Both the position numbers and the translations under genes were made by a program. DNA of 64,000 bases from Datnioides undecimradiatus (Eukaryota; Chordata; Actinopteri; Lobotiformes; Datnioididae). Each line of letters opens with the position of its first letter. The first letter of the stretch is position 1. The notes below the pieces were generated by a model that saw only the letters and a program-made list of their open reading frames with translations, was not told where the DNA came from and searched no databases. Location of the stretch: positions 3,675,652 through 3,739,651 of the forward strand of contig WARS01000071.1 in assembly GCA_008933995.1 (NCBI GenBank), given 5' to 3'. Of this stretch, positions 38,701 through 53,700 are shown one piece after another.

Positions 38701-41700
38701 GAAAATAAGTGTAATAATTGCTTTGCAGGCTTTTTCATTAGGGAAAGACACTGACGGCAATTTCCTCTGCAGCCTCTTAACTTCAAAAACAACTGCGCTC
38801 TCGAAGGCTCCCATTTGTTCTTAGCTGCGACGAACAACGCGCTGATTGGCTGATTGAGAACAATTATCAAAGGAGAACATTTGAAGAGTTAAACCGAGCT
38901 GAGGCGGGTCAAACTCCCTTTTTCAAACAGCCCGTTTTCATTGTCGTCATGGGAGCAGAGCACAGGACCCCATAGGGCCTCCTCACGTGCGCTGGAGAGG
39001 GCCTGCTTTCCTAAACATTACACAGAGTCGCCATTAGCTGTGGCCCAGTAGGTGGGATTGAAAACAGCGCCCTGTAAGGCTGCAGGAGATCAAAGCGCGG
39101 AGTCTGGGCAGGCCCGACCCCGGAGCCTGACTTTTTTCTCCAATAAATAAACAATGCATCTGTTGAGGAGTGGCACAAGAGACGATGCTGCTCGCTCGCT
39201 TTCCTCTGTCGCCATTTGTCCTCTGGCGGGGCAAGGAGACGAAGACGGAGGAGGAGGAGGAGGAGGAGGAGAGCCAGGGCCTGTTTTTTTTTTTTTAACT
39301 GCGGCTGTTATGCAACAAGACTGCCTGCCTGTCTGCAGGCCTGTTCCCCATTAACTGACTCTCCTTCACTCCGGTACCATACAGTCCTGACGCCTTGCAC
39401 ACATATGGATTTACTCAAACAGAGGCACTTGTTGTCTCAGGAGAGCGAGTGTGCGAGTTTGCGTGTGTGTGTGTGTGTGTGTGAGTGTTTCACCCAAGCA
39501 CATGTTAAGTATGTTCATCAAAAAGACCCGCGGTGGTAAACTCTGCTGAGTATTCATTCACCAGCACACATCACATATAAGATGCAGAGGGGAGGTTAAC
39601 AGGGGGTGATGTCACAGAAAGCTAATAGGTGCAGGGTGATAATAAACAATGAAAGCAGGTGTATGATAATGATCTCCATAAGTCACACTGTACATTTAAA
39701 CGCATGTAACCGACGCTTAAAACAACCAAGTCTTTACAACTTTAAATTGCATCATCACTGTGAAAGTTTAAGCCCCTCTTTGTTACTGTTGCTATGCCGA
39801 CACATGTGATTTGTACGTTACGGCGTCAGACTCAAAATAAATCGTAATTTTTGAAACAAGACGTCTTTGATTTCACGTGAAAGTGAACAAAAGCAGGTTT
39901 CTGATTTCAAACTCTTTCCTGGTGATGCTGTAAACCGAAATGATGACACTCGCTCGCAGGTTTTGATCCGTCGCAGCGAGCTAGCTCGTTCATGCTACGT
40001 GGCTATGTGACATTAATGCTCACCCAGTTGTCCGTGGCTAACGTTTCAATGTTAGCTTTTTAAAATGAGAACCCCAGCAAAAGGGTCTGAATATGCACTT
40101 GAAAACTAGCATATGTGCTATGACGCTAAAAGGCTAAAGCTAAACTAAAGCTACCTGTCCCAGGCAAAAGGCCACTGTCACCAGCTAACGATGACTGTAC
40201 AAGCATGATAAACATGACTGTATTTCTGTTGAACTGCAAAGCATGTTAGTCACCATAATACAAAACAGTATTATAAAATAATTATGTCATTAACAAGTTT
40301 GGCTGCCTGCGCGTAAACAAATCAAGAGCAGCACAGAGCCGCTAACGTTAGCCTAAACTCTGATATAGTAGCATCTTCTCTGCCACACAGTAGATGTAGG
40401 TCGTACAAATGGGCTTTCAGTGGTCAACACAAAGAAAATCCACCTCTTTACGCTTTTGCTGTTGTATTTTGGAGTTTTGCAAGGACCAAATGAAGATATA
40501 ACCTCCTTTAAATACCACAGCTAGATGCTTTAGCCACGCTACAAGTTACATTTGCTAAGCTACAAAGGGAGGTTCACCGTTCGGGGGAAGAGATTTAAGA
40601 TAGTGATCAACAGTTTAGTCACTTTACCTAAAAAAACAGAAAGTAAATACAACGTTAATGGCGGTTAATAATCATTGACTGAGCATGTGCACAAGAACCG
40701 CAAGCGCAGAAGTCCATCTGTCTGATCACCTGACCGCGCGGGTCTGTTGCTCTTTCATGCTTCCTTTCAAAATCGCAGCTTTCCCATATCTGAAGGATCA
40801 ACTGTAATACGTGATGAAACCGCAAGTATGAACTGGAATAAACCCCTTAAAAAAACATTTTACACCTGGCATTAAAGATGAGTTTGTGTGACTCACATGC
40901 TTGTGTGATGTCAGAATATAAACTCTGTATCGGTACACGGCGTTTCATAATGTCCTCCTCCTCTGCACGGTGATGGAAGGTGTGTTTTTCCCCAGATTAC
41001 ACACTTTAGACATTTAGGAGCAATGGACTCACTCTGTATTATTTACACAGTGACATCACAGTTATATTTAACCTGCACACAGCCCAAACTAATAACCCCA
41101 AAGTCCATTACAGAATATTCCCATCGCTCCTCTGGTAATCAATATGCAAATTGGAGCCGCGTCAAATCCAAATATTCATATTCCAGCGAACGGCTGTCCC
41201 GACGGTGCATCAAGAGCATGTGTCGCATCTCCATCTTTTATCCACTGCCACTATCGCACACAGCGGGCGAAAGAGACGAAATCAGACGCTGCTCCCCCGA
41301 CAGCGCGCGCGCTCTCCAGGTTTGAGCGCTTGCCACGGAAAGTAACGCGCTCAGGAACAAACACGCTCACAGGAAATACTGTGACTCCTTTTTCTGGGGA
41401 GCAGACGAAGCATTCCAGCGAAAGGTATGTTTCAACATGCATAAGAAAATGAGGAGGTGAGACTTTTCCTGGGCAAAAAGACAAATATAATCTCCTCCTC
41501 TGCTTTCTCTATTGACTTAAACAGATGCTGGCGACAGGAAATCTTCCATCATCATTACATTCGGTTGAATCTCAAAACAAAAGCTAAACTGATTTCTGTA
41601 ATTGTTTTTGGATCTACGTCAGCCGAAACACAGCTGACCCCAGCCCCCGCAGCACAGTTAAATATTTACATGACACCCAAATGACACATGCCACTGTCAC

Positions 41701-44700
41701 AGTGTCGTCACTGAGAAAAAACAACACACTCGAGCTGCCTCTCGAGGAGAGAAACAACACTGAATCCTCTCAGAGGCAGAGGACTAAACACACCATTCAG
41801 CTCAGGGTGATCAATACAGAGTACATGAGAAAAGCACCACTCACCGGCAGCTGGTCTCTCTCTGCTGCTCTAACAAAGTCAAGTGTACTGACTGCTGTCT
41901 CGGGCAATGCTGGCTGGACTATGACGCAACCAGCCTTCCTATCCATAGCTTCAGGGCAGGAGAAGAAAGAGAGATAGACAGGAGGGCGGTGAACAAGACC
42001 AAAAAAGGAGGAAGTGAGAGGAAAAAAAAAAAAAAAGAAAGAACAGGGTATTCCAAGTTAAATTAGAGCTGCGATTTGGACGCGAGCTCCAAATATGACA
42101 TGGAAATTGATTACTTGGAAACCACCTCCAATCTGTTATAAAAGAATATGGAAAGGAGAGAGGGCTGGTGGGTGCCAGGGGGTACGCTGGCCTGTTGATA
42201 TAAGAAGCAGATGTGAAATATGCAGACATAGGAGGAAAAACAGATTTTAAAGTGCCGCTCTGCACAGATGTTAGTGTTTGCTGCCTTCACAGCCTCACAC
42301 AGTCAGCGCAGAAACAGGGCATTTGGCAAAAGATCTGCCATGTTGAATGATTAAACTGGAGCTTCAACGATTGATTCATTGCATCTGACATTATCTCAAC
42401 TGATAGAGGTTGTTCCTTTTTTTTTTCTGTTATATTATAATTAGGTTTAAACAAGGCGTGAGGACGTCACCTCTAGGCGTTTTCAGGTGTTTTAGGACCT
42501 AACGATCAACTGCTTAATTGATAAAATCACCCTCAGGTTGAGTGACGATGATAACAATCGTTAGTACTTCAGCTCTGTAATCCTTTGCTTTGACAAAGAA
42601 TGAATGAAAACTGCTACCACACAATGCTAATGCCCAGTTCCTCTAGGTCCAAACACTCAGCACCTCACAGCCTGGACTTTATTATATTTACCCACCATAC
42701 AAAACTCCTCTTCCCAGGAAAGGAAAGCCCTTTGGGTTTCAGCAGAAGAACCAGTCAATATCTCCAAGGTCCAATAGACAGCAGGTGGTGAAAGTATTAG
42801 TCCCAAAAAGAATCGAACTTGCTCTGCAGTCCCACAGAGTGTGCGCGCGTGAGTTTGTTATAAATAATCCCAATCTTCAGGGTGAAAACGCCGGACGGAG
42901 TTAATCTGACGGACTTGGTGTGACAGAAAGGACGTGAGAAAGCAGAGAGGCTCGCTCTGTTTACTACTGCAGTCCACTGGGAAGACACACGGACGCATGC
43001 AAACACACACACGCTCTCAGAAAAGTCAACCCCGCCCACCTGCTCAATCACACCCCCACAGGCTCACACACATCCTGGCTGAGTCATGCAGACTCCCACT
43101 GAAACTGATCTCCTCTCTGCTGAGAATTAGCAAAGTTTTCCATGTGAACAACGTTTCTATGATCCCGATGTGGCTCAAACTCTGCAAACATCACATTTTC
43201 TCCGATCACCGTCTGAGCTGAGCTCTCCCAATCCATTTAAGTCTCAGTTTGAACTTTGACCCTGAGGCGACGGGAGGTTAAGGGATGAAGTTCACTTGTC
43301 TGACCTACGGCGGGGCGGGGGGGCATGTCCATTTGCATCATCACGCACATTTTTAATACCAAATTCGGTGTAATGTATTGCTTATTCTATGGACTAGTCC
43401 GATTACTAATTTGTTATTTTACTGTATGTTGAAATCTGTGCGTTGTTGTGACGGTGTGACGGAAGGCGACGGTTGTGTAATGTCTGCAGCTCTGTCACAC
43501 ATTCAGAAACAAACCTGGTGATTTCACAGTGACACTTACGATGACCCTTCAGGAAACGTCACATTAAAAACAGCTGCGATGACTGTAAGTCACAGACTTG
43601 TTAAGTACTGCTTATTAAAATACAGTAAATGATAGTAAATTACATATTTTTTTTGTTTTTGGGCTGTTGAGCAGTTTAAGTTTCACCTGGGGCTCTGAAA
43701 AGTGATAATGACATGGAGACGTGATGGTTGCAGCTGTAGCTGTGTTAGAAACTGGGTCAGTGGAGTGAGTGAGAGTCACAATCCATCTGAATCATGGGAA
43801 ATGTAGTGGGTTTTAGAGTTCGGGACTGAACATCTCATATGAGGCGTGTGATGGAAGTTCACCTTAGAAAGAAGTCTCGATTGGAGCAGGCAACCGATTG
43901 GATCTTTTCAACCACCATCTATCACAATCTCACTTCGACCAATCAGATCAGTCGAGGGAAAAGCAAAAACATCTTTTTCCATCCAGAAAAGACCTCAGCG
44001 CTGTTTTCCCCCTCCTGTCAGTGTCTTCAGTTCTAATATAACTGATCCATGCTGACCTCTTTAGGAGCTGCCATCCCGCTGTCGTCACGGTCACGAAGCC
44101 GTAGCTGCCAGTGTTTCCTCACAGGACACTGATTGGTTCAAACCACTGTGGTTTGGCTACAAGGACAACCCGGAGTCTGGTGAGATGAGGCAAGGTAACT
44201 GGAAGTCAGGACACCACAGTCTTCGAGTATTGTTTTCTTAATCCGTCCCTTACAGGCTCATCGGCTCTGTCGCTGGAGGAGCAAATCATTCTCAAATGTG
44301 TGGATTTGCTGTTTTGTATCACAGCAAACGCAACATTTTGAGGTTTTAGGATGTTTCTTAGACTAAACAAGACTCGCAGCGACGTTACCTTGCACCCTGG
44401 GTGGCCGGTGATCGATTAATAATCAACACATGAATCGAACGTGGGAATCATCGTTAGTTGCAGCCATGGAGTGGTGTGCGTGTGTGTGTGTGTGTGTGTG
44501 GGAGAGCACGGTGTTGTGTGGGAGTGTGTTGTAAGAGCTAACTATGCTGAAGTATGATTTACAGCCCAACGTCCCGTTAGAGCCTGACCGCAAAACACTC
44601 AGCCCACTACTCTCTGTTCTTTTGTCATTCGGGCTAATCCGAGATGAACCGTGTTTAAATCCCCCCGCAATTAGCTAGCACACAAAAACAATCCAAGCCC

Positions 44701-47700
44701 CTGAGGGCTGATGAGGGGGGTGGGGTTATTAGGGGGTGGCACATGTTTGGAGCAATGGTGGGGGTGAGGGAGCGGGCAGGTTTTAATACCCGGACCCCAC
44801 CTCTCCTTGTCTTGTGTCCTCAAAACAAGGCGACCTGTTGAATCCATGTCTGCCCCGCCGCCCCCCCACTGTCGGCCTTAATTAGGGGAGGTTATACTTA
44901 AAAGAATGGACAGCAGAGATGCAATTACCCCGGAGGATCGGACCCCACTGGCACTGTTGGGAGGCTGAGATGGGAGGGGCTGAACACGAGTGACCTTCCC
45001 TTGATGCCTGACCTTGGCATTAACCCCTCAATAACCATAAGCTCGGCACTCTTTCAAGTCTTCAAGGGGAGCGGTTAAACAAGGGGAAGGGGGGGGGGGG
45101 ACAAAGGGAAGTGCGAGCGTGAGGATAACGAGGACGAGCGCGCTGGTGTGAGAAGGAGAAGCGTAGAAAAGGAGGAAGGATTAACGCCAAATATTTCGCC
45201 CGTGATGCCGCTGGAAGTTCCTGGCTTCAGTTAAGAGCGATTTAGAGGAGCGAGTGCCTCCGCGGCCGTAATGGCACGTTCCGAATTGGAGATTTTTCAG
45301 AGCTCATTATCGCCTCTCTAGCTAAGCCGCGCAGACCGCCACTCTCACAGCGTTTCATTAAGCGGCGGGTTGTTGTTTACGTTCTCAAAACACTCCGGGC
45401 AAACCAACAATTAGTGGGGTTTGCCATGAGAAGAGTCTTCGCATGCAAGGGATTTAGGAGGGTTGTTTTCTCGAGCCGTCTCCTCACTGGGGGCCTTCTC
45501 TTAAGTCTTTGAACCCCGGCTATATTGGTCGGCCCATACAAGGTCGTTTCCATCGGAGCGTCAGTCAGGTACCCTCTTCCTGTTATTCCCCTGTCTGCTG
45601 CGATGCTGCTTCCTGACTGGGATGCTCATGGGGGGTTGGACTGGCGTCACTGGTGCACCCCCCTCCACCCCCCCCGCCAACATCCACTTGTATTTGCACT
45701 TCCCTGATGAGACGCGGTATAGATGGTCAAACATACATCTGCCTGCAGCTTGTTTGTTATTGCTGGGTGCCTGTCGGACGGATGTTCTTTCCACTGGCTC
45801 CACGGACAGGAATCCCGTCTTTTCCACATTTCAGTGGCGTTACATCATTAGCTTGGGTCAGTATTTGATTTTGAAGCTCAGTGAGGCACCTTACAACAAA
45901 GCAAGAAGAGTATGCGCAGCTGATGAGCAGCCTTCATAGCCAGGCAATATGTAAATTTCACAGCCACTGAGCCACTGAAGTATAATTACAGGACGATGTC
46001 ACTTTGAACTTCTCTTACTTTCCCACAGTCACTTGTTTTAAAGTTGCTTTAATCAATACTCCCACGCTGAGACTGGAGGAGAGGGCTGTGCTGTGCGAAA
46101 AGGGTCACTCATGCCGACGAACCCGCAGAGACTCATCACCGCACGCCACGCCACGAGCAGTTCTGCATCTTTCAGCGAATTTCCACAACTCCGCTGTTTT
46201 AATTAACTCTGGCTGCTTTCATCGGCATTAACTGCGAGAGCAGCAGACAGCTGTTTTCAGCAAACAGCAGCAGACAGTTACAGTGACAGAGACTAAACCG
46301 ACGGACATGGGGTGGGGCTGTTAGCAGCTGAGGAACTGAAATGAAATGTTGGACTGAAATGCTAAAATGTAGCTTAAAAGTGGGAAAAATGGGGAAGAGT
46401 GATAAGGTCAGTTAACTGTTACAGTATTGCTCAGAAAAGAGTCGTAAACAACTGCACAAAGTCTCACTGTGGCTGCAAAAACACGTATTGTATTTAAGGG
46501 TAACAGCATTTTAGGGATAAACTATTATACTTTTAATTTGTAGGAGGGAGTAAGACAGTTTCTTCTCTTAAAAGGTCACAGGGTCTTGCTTCAGGATTAC
46601 ACTGAGGGCTTGTTTGGGTTCATCAGAATAATCAGGTCAGACGTGACGCAGCACATTTTCCAAATTAATAAACAAAAGTACTTTCATCACATTTGTTTTG
46701 CACTTTCATTGGAATCGGATATGTTGGTATAATCAATGCTGGCCATGGAGGATCGGTGACCGAGTTCTGACGTAGAATGAGTCACTGCCTCAGAGTCATC
46801 GGCTCCTCTTCGTAGAGTATCACATCCCATCGGGGCTGGAAAAGTACAGCTGGGCGGGAGACGCGCTGTGATTGGTTCACTGCTGATGAGGTCCTTGTGT
46901 GTCTGTACAAGAGGTAGCTGCCAGCCTGTTGCAGCCTGCTGCGGTGGCTGGGATTCAGTCTTACTCCGCTGGAGAGCAACGTTCACATGAACCCGGGTCT
47001 TTGACAGGACAGGCATGATGTGTTGTGTTACATACACGTCTGGAAGAAGTAGTTCAGTTATCGTCAGCTGGTCCACATGAGGCCAGCTGGCACTCAACAT
47101 AAAAGTTTATTCTTAAGCAAGACTGGTGATTGATTCAGTTTTCCCATGCGACATTAGCGACATTAGTAATAGGATGTCTGGGGAATGAGTGGTGACAAGT
47201 CGACCTAATGTGAACCCACTGTGTTTACAGTCAGAAAGATGATTATCAAAAGTATGAGGTAAGCAAACTACATAAATAACACATGTTGCTCAAACTCTTG
47301 GTTGATTCAGGAAACAAACCGGATCCAACCAGGGGGATGATTAACTGTGTCAAGGCCTGGTGCGTCTGATCCACAGTGCATTGTTTCCATTAAAAGAAAT
47401 ACTCTAAGGCCACTTTTCCTGGGTGCCCAGGACAACAGTAATAGATCTGAAGTGGTTTTTGAATGTATTTCAGCTTTACTGGATGGTTTACAGGTCTAAT
47501 TAGAGCCTGACTCAGTGTTTTGGACCCTCAGCCAACTGGGCCACAAAATGCTGACTGACTCTGGCGAGTGCGTCCAAATCCTTCTTAGCCAAACTAGCTG
47601 CTCCGGCAAGTCGGCTGGTCTGTCTGATTGCAGGTAAATCTGGGTTTCACTATTGCAACAAAATGCATCAACATTCATGGTCCCCAGATGATGTATCCTC

Positions 47701-50700
47701 CCGAATCTAGTGGACACCTGAGTTTTCCTTCATGGCCATCATGAGGTGTACATTTTAAGCTTTAAAGCTAACAGTCCCAACAACCATTGGACAAATCAAC
47801 GTGGGCTTTGGGGACAGATATTCATGTCACCCACAGGATGAACCGTAATACCATTGGTGGCTTTAAATTTTCATTAAACGCCATTATCAGGCCAAATACT
47901 TTGGTGCCAAGCTGTTGATCATTGTACCTGGTTAACATGAGCATCTTGGCATCATTAGCCATTGTTAGCATGATAGCTAAAGCTGCCATTTAGCTCAAAT
48001 GACGGAGCTGATAGCGCGACTCAGTTTTGTTTAATCATCAGACAATTATAAAATTTATTATAATGTGTTTTTTTAAATTTTTGAATTATTTTGCATGTGA
48101 ATAAAGAAAAAATACCAGAATCTGTAATAAGGAATTTTAATGAAGGCAATTAAAGTAAGCAAACACTTCTATTACAAGTAGTCTGACTATTAAACAAACT
48201 GCTGCAGTGAGTCTCACCGAACTCGGCAGGCAGCCAAGAACAGTATCCACAGTCTGATGAGCACCGAGTGCACCGTCTGACGCCGGTACGTGAGCAAACC
48301 TTTGTCGCACGGACCTCGAGCGGGTTTTAAACTCTAGACAATCATGAAATGCTTTCATAGTTTGATCTGACAGCAGCAATAAAAGATTTTTAAAAAGCGC
48401 CCAGCACCTACTCAGCAGAAAAACCGTCTACTGAGCAGCTGGGCGTGTGCTCGAGTGCGTCTGCGAATGTGAAGCAGGGGATCGAAACGCTGGAACTGAG
48501 CGTGCACGCTCACCCCTTCCCTTCATAAACAAATTAACACCAGAGTATCTCAACGGTCAGTTTCCTGCTGAAAAGCAATTAGGTAATTCTTCTCCCGATG
48601 TCTTATTGACTCCCAACGCCATCAGAGCGCCGCAGACCATTTCCATTAGTGAGCTTGCATTACTTCATAAAGTAAACTTTCCAAGAACTTTACAGTTACA
48701 GCTGAGGTCACATCCTTTTGACATTTTTTTGCGCCCAGAAAAACAATTTAAAGACTCTGTAGTCTGCAGGCTTTACTCAAGTACAATACAAGCTGTGAGA
48801 CATACATGCGGGTAGCAAAACCGACGAACGTACTGCATTTCCCTGCTCTGGATAAATCAACTGTGACAGCCGACGTTTGAAGATGGAAATGTTTGCGAGA
48901 AAAGAGAAAAAGGTAAAGGAAGACACGCGTCATGAGTGGAGCCATTAAATGCACGGGAGCACCGACCGCCGGGCCCCGATTAAACACCAAATTACTCCTC
49001 ACAAGAACCAAAGAAGGAGGAGGATGAGGCGGAGAGGCAGGTACACTGAAGACCCTTTAAACAAAAACCCCATTAACACCCGACAACATTTGGCAAATGG
49101 TACAATCCCATGCCTAATCAGTCTGCAGTTGTCGTGGGTGTTTATCGGCTCCAGCTCCGACCGTCGGCGATGTAAACACAACACCTGGGTTCACGCTTCT
49201 CTAGAAAACCTACATACACAAACCAGTTTTGGCGTAAAAAGGGTAAAAACAGACTTTCACGGCTGTTTTAAACATGCATACGCGCGGCAGAAGCGAATCC
49301 CCGCAGGCTGAAGGACACAGTGCAGTCAGGAGGTTGGGAGGGCGTTCGTGCGCCTGCATGACACCCAGAACTTAATCCACCTCTACCAGTAACTGGCACC
49401 TAATGTCTTCAACGCCCTCCAGCCTTGAACCTCTTAACACGTACAAAGAGCGGGCGCGGAGCCCAATGAGAGTGTTTACTTTGCGGCCTTAGCAGCTACC
49501 CGGCAGCGTCAGCTAGGTGAGACTAGGTGAAGCACGGCTCAGTCAGACGAACGTGCATGAAGATAAAAACTAATCTTGTGACAAGCAGGGAAGAGCTAAA
49601 GGTTAAGTGATTCAACCATTGGTAATAAGGTGATTCTGTGTGGGGTATATCACAGGGGTGTGTCTGTGTTTGTCTGACTAATATGATATTCCTTCCTTAA
49701 AACATCAGCAAGGACTTACTCATAACGCGACTGAAAGGGGACAGAAAAGGTAGATAGAGAGAGAATGAAAGCAAAAACAATAGGGGTGAGGGGTGAGTAA
49801 CGGCACGGGGCACGCAAACAAGGTTTCCATCGAAATGCAGCACCAATCAGAGAGTTTCAATAAAATGAAAATGTGTGTGTTTGAATCCACTCAAAAGGTT
49901 GGATGGACAGTCGATGGCGCTAATTCTCCAGCCAGATACTAGTGACACGGCGCAGAAGAAGAGGATGCAACGGGATGTAAAAGAGCAACAGCTAAACATG
50001 AAGTCATTTCTTTTTATGGTTGTGTAACATGAGGAATATAATATATAGTAATAACATATAATATATGTCACATGATTCACGTTTCATCATGATTTATCGA
50101 AGCCTGCTTCCATCCGCAGTGTCAACTTTTCTGTGACGCTTTCGACTTTTTCTGCCGTCTCCACTCCCGTTTCTTTAATTTTATCGTAAGATGGTGGAAA
50201 ACGTGCTTGCTTAAAGAGAGAGGGAGCTGCAAAGTCAAAGCCAAAGAGTTTTCTTCTGAACTGACAGACTGAAACTTTTCTTCATCCGTTCGGTCTCCGT
50301 CATACCCATATTTTCGTCACATTACCCCTGCGCCTCCAGCTGTTTGGGCAGGGAGGGGCCCCGTTGCTGAGGCAACCCACACCCACAAGTTGTCTTGTCT
50401 GGTCCTGTCTTGTCAAAGCTGAGGGAGGCAGAGAAGTGAAGGAGACAGGGATAGAAACGAAAGGAGGAGGGGGGGGGGGGTGCAAGTGATCAGGGATAAT
50501 AAGCCCTTCATGTGGGAGACTGGATCCAGGGAGCAAGCTCAGACTAGCATTGAGAGCTAACAAGCGTAATCTGAAATGAATCCCACCAACTCAGCCAAGA
50601 ACTAACTCCCTGGATTGAACGTCCTCTTCCAGTGGGACACCTGCAGGCTGGGTTTAAATCCTGCCGGCTTGCACAAACCCACAGCAAAGCATCCAAATGC

Positions 50701-53700
50701 ACCAGCAAGCCCTCCTGGAAACACATGCGTCGGGCCTCCTGAAAGCCCTCTTGTAACCTCTGAGTGCTGCTGTGTAATGTGGTGACAGCGCTGAGCTACG
50801 GCAGTGCAAGAACAGAGGCTGACACCTGGTGTGATTTCAGTAAATTATGGTGCAGGTGAACTCATTCAGTTCCAGGCCAGTTGTGCCGAGACTGGAAGAG
50901 ATGCGGCCCCGTCGGCAGCTGATATATGGCGGTGGGAGACCAAAGGCAGGCCCGTCTGGGAATAAAATGGTTTAAATGCAGCGCAGGACCGGCCTGAGAT
51001 TCTCCCTCTCTGTCTATCTGTTTGTGTCTGCTCTGTGTCCTCTTGCCAAGTCGCCAGCATTTCAAAAGAAGCTATTCGCAGCACTTACTCTTAAAATGAA
51101 AAATAAAAGTTTAATGTTCTTCATTTTCCGAGTAAAAACGCCTTCTTTGATGCGTCTAATTTGGTTCGGTGGGTGGAGCGGGTCAAAGTCGAGGGATGTA
51201 TTTATGTTCCCCATCCTTCCAAGAACTGTGCCCTTCACTTGTGAAGCAAATGCAAAGCGACTGAGCTGCTGAGTGGGCCCTCTAGGTCAGGGTTGTCGCG
51301 ACATTGCCCCCTGCTGTTTGAAGCTTGTTACAGGCAATACGTGTGTGTGCAGCTCTTGAGCAACAGCCATGAGATCGGGCTAAATGAGAAATAAGCTGCC
51401 AGGGGCGATTACACATCGCAGTAAATTTGATTTTTTTTTTTTTTTTTTATAGTCCGGAAATGAACAAACAAGCATGACTCAACTTCTTGCTGTCCATGCT
51501 TCACAACTAAAAGTACTGAAGTCAAGTGAAATATTAGGAGTTGTGACATCTCAGGATTTCCCCTCTTTGCCAGGAGAGACAAGATCATTGTAAAGTCAGG
51601 AGGTGACTAAGTTAGCAGACACACACACACACACACACACGCTGGTGCATCATGATCCAGTAAACGTCACAGAGCCAAAATCTAAAATCGGCATATTTCC
51701 CCTTCATTTAACACCGCGGTCGGACCACACGGTCAAGAGAAAGTGAAACAACCACTGAATTTAGACGTTTTTTTTATGAGTTTGGTATTTGGCAGAAATA
51801 AGGAAGGAGCATGAATCTTTAAGAAAACACAGGAGTCATAAAACGTATTCATCTCCCCGTTCAGGTTTCCATACTTTAGGCTTTTACGACTTTAAATCAG
51901 AGGTAGATTCAAACATTAAATACAAGAGATACGAGCTTTGACACTGATCACAAAGACCCTTTTGTGTTGAAGCGAAAACAGATGTCTGACTTCAATTTAC
52001 TAAAAATATACACAATACTCTTCGATCGTAACGCAGACACCAAGCTGTCGTTATTTCAAGTGGAGTGGTAAGATGCTTAAAGCTGCTACAATAAATATAT
52101 TTCACTGGAACAGATAAAGACTTGTGTGACTTGTGACAAATCCGCAGATTTAACCTTGAGATTCATCACCCGCAGTTTTAAAGGGCCTTGAAGTGACTTT
52201 CAGTCCATTGTTTGTCTTTAAAGATGTGCAGCTTTAATGTTTTGACTCACTCTCAGCACTGCAGGACCTTTCCAGCAACAAACAGCAGACACACAAAGTT
52301 GGTGACTAACTAAAAAAAACTCACCGCATTACCTTAATTAATTAATTAATTAATTAATTAAAATTACATTCCTGGTGATGAAAACAAGAATCAGTGCTAC
52401 AAATCGATTTAAATTAGTGTTTTAATTAGTTTGGTAGCAGGTAAAAAGGCTCCTCTCGCCATCTTTGATTGTTTTGCCCACTCTGTGTCTCCTGCCCCCC
52501 TCTTCCTGCGCTCCGTCCGACCTATCCCAGTCCACACTGGGCCACAAGTCTTTCCCTAATCTCCTTACATAACAACGTCAACCCTGACCCTGACCAAGGA
52601 GACAGGTGGCGTCAGACTCCCTTTATCCCAAACCGCCGTCCCTCCAGTGTGACGGCACGCGGACTCACCTTCTGCCTCATTCACAACTCTGCGAACACAT
52701 CTTTAACAAAAAAAAAAAGAAAAGGGAAAGGAAAGGAGGGGCTTTGTCGTGTGAGAAGGGGGCCTGGAAAAGTGGGGTTGGGAGACTCAATAACGTGAGG
52801 AGCAGGGGAAGAGGCAGCGGGGATGTCTCAGGTTAAGCTCTTCGGCTCTCTCTTCTTTATTATTCTCGGTTGCCATGGAGAAAAACTATATATAACCGTC
52901 TCTCTCCCTCTCCACGTGCTGACTGAAGTCATGCCATCCTTCTTTCTGTCATTTTCCCTTTCTATTGTTTCTGCGAGGAGGACAGCGAGGGACAACATCT
53001 TGACTCAAAGGGAAAATCCATCTAACGCTCGGCTCCGGTGGCAGGAGGGAGCCGGCGAACCAAAACAGACGGACGGACCAGACACTGTGTCGGTTTCCCT
53101 CGGTCTTCTGGCCAGACTCCCATTTTCAGAAAGCAGCGGCTTCAAAGGAATAATTCATTTCACAGTCTAGTGGCCAGACACAGAGCCCCGACACTCACGC
53201 CCCTTTTAACACCTAAAAGAAAAGCAGCTCCGCCAGTCACTGCCTCACCTTCGCTGTGTTGTAATGCAACACAAGAGAGATGCAGTAACCTGATAGAGGC
53301 CAAATGCTTGGGGGGAGCTACAGGGACACAGTCAGGGTCGGTGCCCCTTCATTTGAAGGCTGTTGCATGTTTAGTTCCTGTTTAATCCACGGTAAAAAAC
53401 CCTTTTTGAGGTGTCTTGGTGGTTTAGGGGTTTAAGGTGCAGGCCACGTAATAGCACAAGGGATCATGTAAATTACTGGGATTCACATAATTACTCTCAA
53501 AATGACACATCTAAGTGTTCTCTGATCCGACGTCTTAATCGGCAGGAGGACATCGTTTGGCTACCAAAACCATCGCAAATCACTGCTGCAATAAAAGAAA
53601 GTATTTAAAGGTTAAGGTTTGGTTAGTTTCAGGCACAAAAACAACTTGGTGAGGCGGAGGAGGGAGCGTAATGTGGGAAGTCCAGGGGACGTTTGTCATC

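Noticed and set aside
50625-50690. GGGTTTAAATCCTGCC resembling a tRNA box B
   Set aside because: No matching box A or SINE body nearby.
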